A stretch of 64,000 nucleotides of DNA from Lepus europaeus (taxonomy: Eukaryota; Chordata; Mammalia; Lagomorpha; Leporidae): the NCBI RefSeq assembly GCF_033115175.1, contig NC_084827.1, forward strand, positions 24,918,001-24,982,000, written 5' to 3'. A program made the translations under genes and the position numbers. This document shows positions 11,621 to 21,683 of this stretch, piece by piece. The notes below the pieces were generated by a model. That model was not told the origin of the DNA. It made no database searches and worked only from the letters and a program-made list of their open reading frames with translations. Numbering within the stretch: the first letter of the stretch is position 1; each line of letters begins with the position of its first letter.

Positions 11621-12480
11621 TGAGCCTGACACAAATCTTGTGGCCTTAATGAAGGCAGAAGGGGCAGAACTTCTAAAAGAAGCACTGGGAGTTTACATCA
11701 GCATTCTCATAAGAGAGTTCACCCAGGGCATGATCTTGCCTACAATGAATAGAGAGTCAATAGACCCAAAGGGAGAGCCAGCATGGAAACCTGTGGAACT
11801 CAAGGCTAAGTCCATGCCTTCAAAAAGCCAGGCCAAACCTGTTGGTGTCAAAATCCCCACTTGGAAGATCACTCTTAGTCCCTGGTGCCACCAGAGGAGC
11901 TCTACAGAGGGCTTACCACCCAAGAGTTGGTATAGGCCTTCACCTGTGCTCCTGCAATGTTAGAAGCAGACGAAGAAGGGGAGTTTCACACGGTAAATGG
12001 CAATGTCTCTGGGGAAATTTCCTATCTGGCCCCTGAGAAACAAAGGTTTAAACCTTGACCAGAAATCTTGACCAGAGGAGCACTTTGCCACCATGACCTT
12101 GACTTTCATTGACAAGAAAGGCGAGACAGAGCTGTGCATGGAAGGTGCAGGCATCGCTGCTCCTGAGGAAGAGTGGCCACAGTAGGGCTGGCAGTGGCAC
12201 TACTCTTAGGACATCAAACAGACCTTTGGCTCTAGAGTATACTTATTGTAGCTCCAGCCTGCCCTACACTTCAACCATCTCCTGATGGGGGCTTGTGACT
12301 GGCAGGATTGCATCATCCTAACTGCTAATTTGGGACTGGGGTCCCTCCCCCAATCCTCTCTACATGCACTTTGGATTTGTCTGTGTTTTCTGTGGGGTGG
12401 GCTTAGAGGGTGATTTCTCTTTTGTGTACATATGCTAAACAAACATAATTTTAAAAACATGCATGTCTGAGGAAAAAAAA
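11621..12480 (+). pseudogene. AHSA1: Processed pseudogene of AHSA1 (HSP90 ATPase activator), 5'-truncated
   Basis: AHSA1 is a cytosolic co-chaperone that stimulates HSP90 ATPase activity. This copy is dead. Starting right after a SINE poly-A, the translation gives EPDTNLVALMKAEG, then EFTQGMILPTMN and KPVGVKIP. After frame changes it gives GEFHTVNGNVSGE, then FATMTLTFIDKKGETELCME and QTFG near the C terminus (about 12250). It covers roughly the C-terminal 60% of the protein plus what reads as the 3' UTR, ending in a short A-run (12473-12480). No introns interrupt it and several stops and frameshifts are present, for example after 11963. The 5' part is missing: a plus-strand SINE abuts it at 11620. 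A frame of about 170 codons that fuses SINE and pseudogene (11448-11963) is an accident. The AHSA1 assignment is from recalled family sequence. Confidence 0.85.
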
Positions 12481-12815
12481 TTCCAGTGGCAAATCATCTG
12501 AGACAGATTGAAGCCATGTATTTCTTAGGAGTCTATAAGTGGCACAGTCTGCAGAGAGAAACCTGGCATTATTCTGGGTGTGTGCTCAAGGGTTACAATC
12601 AACCCTAAGATCTCAGTAGCTTAAAAAATATAGGAGTTAACCTCTTGTTCACCTCATATCTCCCCCCCCCCCGAGTTGCCAGAACTTTCTCTCCCACACA
12701 GTCACCCAGAGACCCAAGCCAGTAGAGCTGCCACCACCTTGTAAAGCTCATCATCATAAGCTTGCAGCTTCCTTGAAGATTTTGTTAGGCAAAAAGAGAA
12801 GTATAAGAAATTTGC

Positions 12816-13143
12816 GGCTGGTGCCGTGGCTCAATAGACTAATCCTCCACCTGCGGCACTGGCACACCGGGTTCTAGTCCCGGTCGGAGTGCTGGATTCT
12901 GTCCCAGTTGGCCCTCTTTCAGTCCACCTCTCTGCTGTGGCCCAAGAGTGCAGTGGAGGATGGCCCAAGTGGTTGGGCCCTGCACCCGCATGGGAGACCA
13001 AGAGAAGCACCTGGCTCCTGGCTTCGGATCAGCACGGTGCGACAGCCGCAGCAGCCATTGGAGGGTGAACCAAGGGTAAGAGAAGACCTTTCTCTGTCTC
13101 TCTCTCTCACTGTCCACTCTGCCTGTCAAAAAAAAAAAAAAAA

Positions 13144-13196
<53 letters not shown>

Positions 13197-13197
13197 A
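12816..13197 (+). mobile_element. C-SINE with (GAAA)n tail
   Basis: Full-length plus copy with GGTGCCGTGGCTCAATAG head. The poly-A tail has grown into a (GAAA)n microsatellite (13144-13198). Target duplication AAGAAATTTGC at 12805-12815 and 13198-13208. Confidence 0.95.
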
Positions 13198-13198
13198 A
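13144..13198 (+). repeat. (GAAA)n microsatellite
   Basis: About 13 GAAA units at the end of the SINE above. It probably arose from the A-rich tail and is likely length-polymorphic. Confidence 0.95.
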
Positions 13199-13504
13199 AG
13201 AAATTTGCACAGGCTTTTCATTACCCCAGCATAGAAATGACACACTTAGCAGTTGCTAATATTTCACTATGAGGACTCACCCTAAGAATTTATCTGATTG
13301 CAAGGGGCCCGGAAATGTAGGGGAGTAAAAGAATGTTCAGTCTGTCTCTGTTGCAGCCCCATGTACGTGACTCACTCATTCGGCCACCTGCTCCCTCCTA
13401 ATTTTAGCTCTTTATTTTCCAAGTTGCTTTTAGGTACAGGATGAATATTATCCTCTTTTAGAGATAGCTTTATTTCTTATAACTAGATTAGAACATTGTA
13501 AGAT

Positions 13505-13830
13505 TTTTTTTTGAAGTTTTATTTTTTTTGGAAAGCAGAATGACAGAGAAAGAGGAAGTGTTGGAGAGAGAGTGCTCCCATCTGCTGGTTCACTTGCCAA
13601 ATACCCCCAATAATTCAGTATGGGCCAGCCTAAAGACAGGAGCCTGGAATTCCATCCTGGCCTCCCACATGGTGGCAGGGACCCAAGTATTTGGGCCATC
13701 ATCTGCTGCCTCCCAGGCACATTAGCAGGAAGCCAGATTGAAAACAGGTAGAACTCAATCCAAGGCACCTGATAAGAGATGCGAACTCACAAGCAACAGC
13801 TTAACGGACTGAACCACAATATCTGCCTCC
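13505..13830 (-). mobile_element. C-SINE, old
   Basis: Minus strand, TTTTTGGAAAGCAGAATGAC tail side, ACCCAAGTATTTGGGCCATC core, head near 13830. Confidence 0.82.
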
Positions 13831-14199
13831 ATTACAAGATCCTTATAAATCTTCACTCAAGACTAAGTTACAGATCATGGTAATGTTTTTAAGGAAACAC
13901 TTGTTAAGAAGAAGGCATCAAGCAGAGGAAGGGTGGAGGCTCCAGCGATTGCAGATTCCACAGCTGCCTATAATCGCTTTGCTTCTTCTTTAACTACATG
14001 AGTGACTTAAGCATCTACATGCATAGCTGCTAACTCTAATTACAATGGATAGGTTTCTAATTCCAAAATTCCTGTTGTTTCCGAGCTGTAGTCTCGAATA
14101 GCAAAAGCTTGAAAATCTGAACATTAATACAGAGTACTTAAAACATGGTATAAATGTCCCTGAAGACGCTGTTGTTTTTAGGAAATGTAAGGACATAGT

Positions 14200-14211
14200 G
14201 CCATCTGGTGG
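14200..14211 (-). promoter_or_regulatory. CTCF-type motif, reverse orientation
   Basis: GCCATCTGGTGG fits GCCMYCTRSTGG, the reverse complement of the CTCF core, at every position. Together with the forward motif 0.39 kb to the right it forms a divergent pair, the arrangement often seen at domain boundaries. Confidence 0.5.
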
Positions 14212-14594
14212 GTGGTCATGAAAGGAGAATTTTGGAAATCGCTTTCTGAGGAATGTGTAAACGTGGGAGCTTTAAAATATTTCTGCCATGGTGGTAATTA
14301 AGTTTCCAAATAAAAGCTTTGCATGCTTTGAAACTGAGATCTGAGAACCCAAAACCTCTTCTCAGAATACAGATAAATAGAAGATTATGACTTTCCAAAT
14401 TACCATTTCTCATTGGTAGCTACCCGTTTGAAACCCAGGTAAATTAAAGCAGGCTCTGATAATGATGAGAACGTCATTTACAACCTGAAACTATTATCAC
14501 AAAAGAGGCAAATGCTCAGTTTTAGAAAGTTTGTGAGTCATAGGCCAGGATTTTTACTGCCCGCCTCAAGTCCTCTGGACACTTACTACTAACT

Positions 14595-14611
14595 GGCCAC
14601 CAGGGGGCTCT
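14595..14611 (+). promoter_or_regulatory. CTCF-type motif, forward orientation
   Basis: GGCCACCAGGGGGCTCT matches the CTCF core CCASYAGRKGGC closely, missing only the usual CpG after GGGGG. It lies in a repeat-poor stretch (13832-15087). Motif seen directly; occupancy is inferred. Confidence 0.55.
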
Positions 14612-15087
14612 TCACACTTATTTGTTGAAAAATTTATGGCTATCTTAATTATTTGTTGAAAAATTAATGGGTGGATTTTTTTTTTTTACAAAGACATGAA
14701 AAATAAAAGCTTTTGAACTTTTAGCTTTCAAGTATTTGTGCCCCATGTAACTAGATGGCACTTTTCTCACAAATTTAACATTATTTCCCTGGGAAATTAA
14801 GTTTGGAGCTTTGGTCGTTTTTGAAAGGTGAACAGCAGTTTTGTAATGGGCCTATTCTGGCATCTCACCCTGACCCTGTCTCCCAAGTTTCTCTGTGATG
14901 TTCAGTAGCCAAGAGAGAATGGAAGACCTTTGTTGGATAGAGAGAAGAGTGTAGATGAACACTGAGACCTCCTGCCAAGTTACCCATTTGTTATCATGGA
15001 GTCCCCTTAAGCTAGGATCCTTCTTATCTCTTTTCTTTTTTTTAATTATTATTTTTTAAGTGTTCAGAGGCCCATGTTTCCTTTTCT

Positions 15088-15396
15088 TAAAAAAAAGATT
15101 TATTTATTTATTTGAAAGTCAGAGTTACACAGAGAGAGAAGGAGAGGCAGAGAGAGAGAGAGGTCTTCCATCCACTGGTTCACTTCCCAGATGGCCACAA
15201 CAGCCAGAGCCACGCCGATCCAAAGCCAGGAGCCAGCAGCTTCTTCCAGGTCTCCCACATGGGTGCAGGGGCCCAAGGACTTGGGCCATCTTCTACTGCT
15301 TTCCTAGGTTATAGCAGAGCTGGATCAGAACCAGCCAGGACTCGAACTGGCGCCCATATGGGATACTGGCACTGTAGGCAGCAGCTTTACCTGCTA
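15088..15396 (-). mobile_element. C-SINE
   Basis: Minus strand, TTTATTTATTTATTTGAAAG at the left, GGGGCCCAAGGACTTGGGCC core, head truncated after CTTTACCTGCTAC. Confidence 0.9.
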
Positions 15397-15560
15397 CTTA
15401 GAAGCTCTAACCTCATCTCTTTTCTTTAAGGACTCGCTTTACCTGCTTTTGCCCCCTATGTATACCAAACTCGTGTATTTTATAGTGTCCAAGTACATAC
15501 AACAAAAAGTTCTATTCAATAGGCTTTTGCAGTTAAGAAAGATAGAGAACATGGACTCTT

Positions 15561-15617
15561 TAAAAAAGAGAAATTTATTTTATTTATTTGAAAGGAGAGA
15601 AAAAGGAGAGAGAGGGA
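15561..15617 (-). mobile_element. C-SINE tail, left half of an interrupted copy
   Basis: The tail side (TTATTTTATTTATTTGAAAG) of a minus-strand SINE whose body resumes at 15961, after a plus-strand SINE. Confidence 0.8.
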
Positions 15618-15868
15618 CCGTTGCTGTAGCATAGTGGGTTAAGCTACAGCCTGCAGTGCCAGCATCCTACATGGACACCAGTTCGAGTCCACCTGCTCCA
15701 CTTCTGATCCAGATCACTGCTATGGCCTGGGAAAGCAGTAAAGATGGCCTAAGTTGTTGGGCTGCTGCACCCATGTGGGAGACCTGGAAGAAGCTCCTGA
15801 CTCCTGGATTTGGATCAATACAGTTCTGGCCATTGCAGCCAATTGGGAAGTGAACTAGAGGATTAAAG

Positions 15869-15915
<47 letters not shown>

Positions 15916-15960
15916 TCTGTGTAACTCTGCCTTACAAATAAATAAATAAATTTTTAAAAA
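15618..15960 (+). mobile_element. C-SINE nested in an opposite-strand C-SINE
   Basis: Head GTTGCTGTAGCATAGTGGG, (CT)n at about 15873-15911, AAATAAATAAATAAA tail. Near-direct repeats AAGGAGAGAGAG (15603-15614) and AAGGAGATAGAG (15964-15975) mark its target duplication within the host SINE. Confidence 0.9.
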
Positions 15961-16238
15961 TAGAAGGAGATAGAGAGAAAAAAATATATTCCATCTGCTG
16001 GTTCACTCCCCAAGTGACCATAATGGCTGGATCTGGGCCAAGTCCACACCAGGAACTCCATCCAGGTCTCCCAGTAGTTGGCAGGGGCCAAGCATGGGAA
16101 CCATCTTCTGCTGCTTTTCCAGGCACAACAACAGAGAAATAGATCAGAAGTGGAGCAGCTGGGAATCAAATCTGTGTTCGTATTGGATGTCAGCATTGCA
16201 GGCAGTGGCTTAACACACTGTACCACAGTGCTGATCCC
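15961..16238 (-). mobile_element. C-SINE body, right half of the interrupted copy
   Basis: Continues the minus-strand SINE from 15617: ATCTGCTGGTTCACTCCCC through head CCACAGTGCTGATCCC. Confidence 0.85.
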
Positions 16239-16264
16239 TGGGAGCCCAAAGGGTAACTCAGATT

Positions 16265-16312
16265 CATTCTTTTCTTTTTTTCTTTCCTTTCTTCTTTTTC
16301 TTTTTTTATCTC

Positions 16313-16362
<50 letters not shown>
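16265..16362. repeat. (TTTC)n/(CT)n pyrimidine tract
   Basis: A strongly asymmetric pyrimidine stretch, first T-rich, then about 22 CT units. It is not part of an obvious SINE. Confidence 0.9.
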
Positions 16363-16367
<5 letters not shown>

Positions 16368-16374
16368 TTGTAAA

Positions 16375-16823
16375 ATCTTTGTACTTCCTTGGCTATTATC
16401 TCCCCATGTCCCATCCCTACACCCTCCTCCTCTAGCAACCACTAGTCAACTTTCTATTTCTATAGATTTGCCTATGTTGGACGTTTCATATAAATGGAAT
16501 CATAGCATGTGATCTGTTGTGACCAGCTTCTTTCATTTAACAAAGTTTTCAAGGTTTGTCCGTATTGTGTATGTATCAGCCCTTCATTGTTTTCATGGCT
16601 GAATAATATCCCATTGTCATTACAGACTACATTTTGTTTACTCATTCAACCTATCAATGGACATTTGGGTTATTTCTCCCTTTCAGCTATTATGAATAAT
16701 GCTTCTGTGAATGTTAACACACAATTTTTCTGTGTGGACACATGTTTTCATTTCTCATGGGTAGATAACCAGGAGCAAAATTACTAGGTCATATGAAAGC
16801 CCTATGTTTAAAATAGGATTTCT
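16375..16823 (-). mobile_element. L1 3'-region fossil (L1M type)
   Basis: The sequence CAACCACTAGTCAACTTTC followed by ATGGCTGAATAATATCCCATT and GTCATATGAAAG is the familiar antisense text of an ancient mammalian L1 3' region. A minus-strand SINE (16824-17138) is inserted at its right edge, with a few L1-like bases after it. Confidence 0.7.
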
Positions 16824-17138
16824 TATTTATTTATTTATTTATTTAGCAGATAGAGTTAGACAGAGAGACAGAGAGAAAGGTCTTCCTTCTGATGGTTCAC
16901 CCCCTAAATGGCTGCTACGGCCAGAACTGCGCCAATCTGAAGCCAGGAGCCAGGTGCTTCTTCCTGGTCTCCCATGTGGGTGCAGGAGCCCAAGGACTTG
17001 GGCCATCCTCCACTGCACTCCCGGGCCACAGCAGAGAGCTGGATTAGAAGAAGAGCAACTGAGACTAGAACCGGTGCCCATATGGGATGCTGGTGCCGCA
17101 GGTGGAGGATTAGCCAAGTGAGCCATGGCACCAGCCCC
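16824..17138 (-). mobile_element. C-SINE inserted in L1 fossil
   Basis: Full-length minus copy. The 15-bp target duplication TAAAATAGGATTTCT at 16809-16823 and 17139-17153 is perfect, so the insertion is fairly young. Confidence 0.95.
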
Positions 17139-17153
17139 TAAAATAGGATTTCT

Positions 17154-17944
17154 AAGACTTGTTTTGTTACTTTTTCTGTGTTTTGGGGCATGTTATCCCT
17201 CAGTTTCTTTTCTCTTAGTGAAACTAATGGAACATCATGATTTTCTTAAAGATTAAAAAATTACTTGAAATGTCATAATAGAAATATCATATGTGCTTAT
17301 TTTTGGGGTCAATTTGTAGATCCTCTTCCTTAACTATTTTATGAGAATTCTCAACCCAGAGTGAATACAGAATTGTCTCAAATTGGGTTGGGTCTGGACA
17401 ACTTGTCTAATGTTAGCCAGACTCTACTCATCATTTTCTGTTTTCCCAAAATATCTATCCCCATCATCTCCTGTGTTTGGATTTTTGCTATTTGCCTTCA
17501 GTGCCAAATAGGGATTTATAAATAGCCCTTATTCTTTGCATTGGCAAAAGTTCAAAGTTCATCTAAACACGAGCTTTGTAGAGGCCTCAGTCCCTTGCAA
17601 TATAGTTTGCAAACACTTGGCTTCCTGCTTTCTCATAAACTTTGGGGAAGTTTTTCTTTTCCTTGTTTTCTTGGCCTCACCCTTAGCCTGAGTGTCCTGT
17701 CCTATAAGTCTCCATCACATGGCACTCGAGGAAATAACTGTTTTCTGCACCACTTTTGGTAAGGATCCTTTGTGCATTGAGTCTGCGCCGTACAGCTCTT
17801 ACCAGGCTGTGGTATCGTGACTCTTTTTCTAGTAGCTAGTCAAAGAACACAGCCATGTTTCAGCTGTATAGGCTGCTGGGGTAGTAAGCTCCCAAGTCGT
17901 GAAATGCTCTATGACCCACACAACTTTGGGTCTTATATATATAA
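17154..17944. other. Intergenic, nothing recognised
   Basis: Apparently unique sequence. A 73-codon frame at 17541-17762 has no recognisable similarity. Confidence 0.55.
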
Positions 17945-18269
17945 TTTTTTTTTTGACAGGCAGAGTGGACAGTGAGAGAGAGAAACAGAGAGAAAGGTCT
18001 TCCTTTGCCATTGGTTCACCCTCCAACATCCACTTCAGCCGGCACAACGCGCTGATCCGAAGCCAGGAGCCAGGTGCTTCTCCTGGTCTCCCATGCGGGT
18101 GCAGGGCCCAAGCACTTGGGCCATCCTCCACTGCACTCCAGGGCCACAGCAGAGAGCTGGCCTGGAAGAGGGGCAACCGGGACAGAATCCAGCTCCCCAA
18201 CCGGGACTAGAACCCAGGGTGCCGGCGCCGCATGTGGAGGATTAGCCTACTGAGCCGCGGCGCTGGCCT
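17945..18269 (-). mobile_element. C-SINE
   Basis: Minus strand with TTTTTTTGACAGGCAGAG tail side and GAGCCGCGGCGCTGGCC head. Target duplication GGGTCTTATAT at 17928-17938 and 18270-18280. Confidence 0.95.
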
Positions 18270-18554
18270 GGGTCTTATATTTTATCACTGCAAAAATTGC
18301 TGACTTAGCTAAAGACAAAAACATGTTTATAGTTAACTTTCTAACAAATACACCAAATTGTTTTTGAGCAGAGAAGATAAAAAGAAACTGTACTTACTGA
18401 GATCTTGCTGGGTGGCAGACACTAGATGTTTTAAGGAATATTTTGGTACTGGACAACTTGGGAACATGGTATGAAGTTCCCTATATCCTGGATAGTATGA
18501 CTGCCTTTTATAGAAAGTTTCAGGAGTTTGATGGCCATCATAGAAAGTTCTGAG

Positions 18555-18862
18555 GGGCCAGCACTGTGGTGCAGTATGGTAAGCCTTTGCCCATGGTGCC
18601 GTTTTGAGTCCCTGCTGCTTCACTTCCAATCTAGCTCTCTGTAATGGCCTGGGAAAACAGTAAAAAATGATCCCAAGTCCTTGGGCCCCTGCACCCGCAT
18701 GAGAGACCCAGAAGTTCCTGACTCCTGGCTTCGGATTGGCCCAGCTCCAGCCACTACAGCCAGTTGGGGCGTGGACCAGAGGATGGAAGACCTTTCTCCG
18801 TCTCTCCCTGTTTCTGTAACTCTACCTCTAAAATAAATACATTGTTTTAAAAATCAAAACCT
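18555..18862 (+). mobile_element. C-SINE
   Basis: Plus strand, GGGGCCAGCACTGTGGTGCA head, CCTTGGGCCCCTGCACCC core, AAATAAATAC tail. Confidence 0.9.
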
Positions 18863-18865
18863 GTT

Positions 18866-18893
18866 GTGCCACAGCATTGGCCCCAATAAAGCT
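18866..18893 (-). mobile_element. C-SINE head remnant
   Basis: GTGCCACAGCATTGGCCCC is the reverse complement of a SINE head, with no body attached. It sits directly after a plus-strand SINE tail, a remnant of an older copy. Confidence 0.7.
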
Positions 18894-18988
18894 TCTTCAA
18901 AAAAAGAATGTTCTGAAATACCCAAGCACATGTCTAAATACACACATGGTCTCTCATGGTTCTAGAATTTCTATAGAAAAGACCTCAA

Positions 18989-19310
18989 GGGGCCAGCGCA
19001 GTGGTGTAGCAGGTAAAGCTGCTGCCTGCAGTGCCGGAATCCCATATGGACAACAGCTCAAGTCCCTGCTGCTCCACTTCCAATCCAGCTCTCTGCTATG
19101 GCCTGGGAAAGCAGAAGATGGCCCAATTCCTTGGGCCCCTGCACCCATGTGGGACACCTGGAAGAAGCTCCTGTCTCCTGGCTTTGGATCAGTGCAGCTC
19201 CAGCCATTGAGGCCATCTGGTGAATGAACCAGCAGATGGAAGATCTCTCTCTCTCTCAGCCTCTGTCTCTCTGTAACTCTGCCTTTCAAATAAATAAATA
19301 CATCTTTAAA
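18989..19310 (+). mobile_element. C-SINE
   Basis: Plus strand, full length, GGGGCCAGCGCAGTGGTGTA head. Target duplication AAAAGACCTCAA at about 18977-18988 and 19311-19322. Confidence 0.93.
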
Positions 19311-19322
19311 AAAAGACCTCAA

Positions 19323-20021
19323 ACCTAGCCTTGCCTATTGTGTTCAGGCACCCACAAACCAAGCTGGGCAACCAGGGTCCCTTGAAGGAGGCTGGTGCAA
19401 AAAAGGGACCTCATATCCTGATAAGGAAGATGTGAAGGAGCAGGCTAAGCTGATAAGTTAACTAAATGTCAACAGGAATACGGGGTGAAGACTGCACTTG
19501 ATTTTCCTTCTATCACTCCCTATTCCCTAGGCATGCAAATGCTATGGAAGGAAAAGGTTGGGATGTGACAAACCTGTTTCTTGGGGCCTACCTGCTCTTC
19601 TGTGAGAAATCCCTCTGATCATGCAGTGCTAAAGGAGTTCTCCCAAGAGAGGAAAAAAGAACAAGAGGTCTGCATTCCAGGGGTGGCACAAGACATGAGA
19701 AAAGGGGACTATGGGCAAACTTTGGTCATGGGACCTTGCAAACAGGAGAAACTGACTCATCAACCAAGCATGGGCTCAAAGTCTTGATATTTTGGATATT
19801 ATTATACATATGAAATAATTATATGTTTTGAGAAGTAAAGCTTAAGCAATATGGGTTATGTGCAATTAACCTTCACAATTAATTATACAACAAAAAACTA
19901 AGGCTAGGTGTGATTACTTGCCTAAGTGCACAGAGATAATAAATGGCAGAGCCAAGAGTCAAAACAAAAAATCCAGAGTCAAGAATCCAAACAAGGGCTG
20001 TCTTTCTCTACATATGTAAGG
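19323..20021. other. Intergenic, partly MIR
   Basis: Apart from the MIR at about 19850-19975 I recognise nothing. A 68-codon frame at 19581-19787 is unsupported. Confidence 0.5.
19850..19975 (-). mobile_element. MIR SINE fossil
   Basis: GATTACTTGCCTAAGTGCAC followed by AATAAATGGCAGAGCCAAGA matches the MIR reverse-complement segment 'cttgcccaaggtcac..gtggcagagcc'. Confidence 0.6.
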
Positions 20022-20343
20022 TTTTTTTTTTTATTTGAAAGGGAGAGATACACAGAGATAGGGGGAGACAGAGAAATAGATCTTTCATCCACTGATTTAC
20101 TCTTCAAACGTCCAGAACAGCTGAGGCTGGGCCAGACCAAAGCCAGGAGCCTGAAACTCAATCTGGGTCTCCCATGTGGTGGTAAGTGGCCCAAGTATGT
20201 TGGCCATATCTTGCTGATTTCCCACTCACATTAGCAGGGACCTGGATAGGAAGCAGAGCAGCCAGGACTTGAACGAGCTTTCCAATATGGGATGCCAGCG
20301 TTACAAGTGGCAGCTTAACCCACTGCACCACAATGCTGGCCCC
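20022..20343 (-). mobile_element. C-SINE
   Basis: Minus strand, T-run, GGGAGAGATACACAGAG, body GCCAGGAGCCTGAAACTC, head CACCACAATGCTGGCCCC. Confidence 0.88.
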
Positions 20344-21026
20344 TCCCTATATCTTAAAGCTTCTCCAGACACTAAAGAGTCAATGGAGCATAATCAATAC
20401 ACATACATAGCATTATGAATAATAATAAGAAAAAGCAATGCAAATTATTCAACTGCTATATGTTTTGTGATCTGCCTGTATTTTCTTTTTTCCATTGAAT
20501 TTTAATCAGTGAAGATAAGTCAGGGCTCTAAGTTCTTGAGTCTAGATTTCTTTAATCTCCAGGATGAGAGTTAACTGGATTCATTTCAGAATCCTCAACC
20601 AACAAAGGAGTTAAACTGGACTGTCTCAAAAGTGATATAAATGGAGGCTTTGGGAAAGTGATCCAACCAAGTTGCTTCCAGTGATGAAATAAGAGGAGGA
20701 CTGTGGATTTCTTCAAGTGGTTGAATTCAGTATTCTGGAAGTAACAAGCCCTTTTCTGAGAATGGATGTTTGAATACAAATGAGAATTGACCACTAAGTG
20801 CCATGTCTTGAGCATCTTTTGTAAGACAACATTTTTAAGAGGAGTGTGTTGGGTCGGCCTGCCCAAGGAGGCTGGCAAAGAAACAGTGCTCAACTGCTGT
20901 TAAGCATTTAGAAGACTGAGCGGTCATCCATGTTTGAGAAGTTTATGTACAAAATGGCCCTGAATATAGTAAACAGAAGGACTCAAGAGCAAAATGGTCA
21001 TTCCCATGGGCCTTCCCCTATTTTCC
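20344..21026. other. Intergenic with an unexplained 113-codon minus-strand frame
   Basis: The frame 20893-20552 (minus) has no recognised domain and no promoter or splice context, and is most likely chance. The inversion starts at the right edge. Confidence 0.4.
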
Positions 21027-21048
21027 CAGGAATATGTAAGCCCTGGGA
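21027..21048 (+). repeat. 22-bp inversion-breakpoint repeat, left copy
   Basis: CAGGAATATG...CCCTGGGA is the exact reverse complement of 21614-21635. The two copies bound a 565-bp inverted segment that contains most of one SINE. Confidence 0.9.
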
Positions 21049-21300
21049 GAGATAGAGAGGTCTTAGATCCACTGGTTCACTTCCCAAATGGACACAACGG
21101 CCGGAGCTGCACTAGTTGGAAGCCAGGAGCCAGGAACTTCTTCTGGATATCCCAAGCAGATGCAAGGACCCAAGCACTTCTATTTCTTTCCCAGGCCATA
21201 GCAGAGAGCTGGATTGGAAGAGGAGCAGCTGGGATTCTAACTGGCACCCATATATATGATGGCGCCATGAGATTAAGCTACTGCACCACAGGGCCAGCCC
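21049..21300 (-). mobile_element. C-SINE head and body, separated from its tail by an inversion
   Basis: Minus-strand head and body (GAGATAGAGAGG to CACAGGGCCAGCCCC) with no A-rich tail. The tail is found in plus orientation at 21636-21683. Rejoining across the inverted segment gives a regular SINE junction. Confidence 0.88.
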
Positions 21301-21613
21301 CTGAATTAGTTTTAAAAGCATGGTGATGAACTATATTGCAGTACTTTTCATACAGCTAGCATATATGAAAGCCCTCAATTCTTCAATAGAGGCTCGTGAG
21401 TTGTGTGGATATGACAAATTGTTCAACTTTAAGGTCTTTTTTTAATCTATAAAACAGAATGATAATAGAATCTCAATTATATGTTATAGGAATAGAAAAT
21501 GAGTTTTTGTCTATTTGGACATGAAACCATGTTCAAGTCACAAATTGTCAAACTCAGTGATAAGTCTAGGATCAGTTACTGCCTGTGGGTATCCTCTTTG
21601 GAGCTGACAAAAT

Positions 21614-21635
21614 TCCCAGGGCTTACATATTCCTG
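21614..21635 (-). repeat. 22-bp inversion-breakpoint repeat, right copy
   Basis: TCCCAGGGCTTAC...TTCCTG, exact inverse of 21027-21048. The match ends sharply on both sides. Confidence 0.9.
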
Positions 21636-21683
21636 TCTATAACTATATCTCTCAAATAAATAAATAACATCTTTTAAAAAAAG
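21636..21683 (+). mobile_element. C-SINE tail, detached plus-strand piece
   Basis: TCTATAACTATATCTCTCAA followed by AAATAAATAAC and an A-run is a SINE 3' end without a body. It is followed by TAATTCAA (21684-21691), which matches the inverted TAATTCAG beside the detached head (21301-21308). Confidence 0.88.

Larger units (their letters stand above)
13832..15087. other. Repeat-poor intergenic block with CTCF-type motifs
   Basis: No SINE, L1 or coding frame is recognisable in this 1.25 kb, unusual for the region. It holds the two CTCF-type motifs. A short local duplication (TTATTTGTTGAAAAATT twice, near 14620-14665) is the only internal repeat noticed. Candidate conserved noncoding element. 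Confidence 0.4.

Noticed and set aside
11448-11963. 171-codon plus-strand frame
   Set aside because: It joins a C-SINE to a broken AHSA1 retrocopy; the AHSA1 frame is lost downstream. A pseudogene, not a fusion gene.
16078-16512. 144-codon frame with a long Ser/Leu repeat
   Set aside because: The repeat is a translated (CT)n tract joined to a SINE and an L1 fossil.
20552-20893. 113-codon minus-strand frame
   Set aside because: No domain, no promoter and no homology I recognise; the length is compatible with chance.
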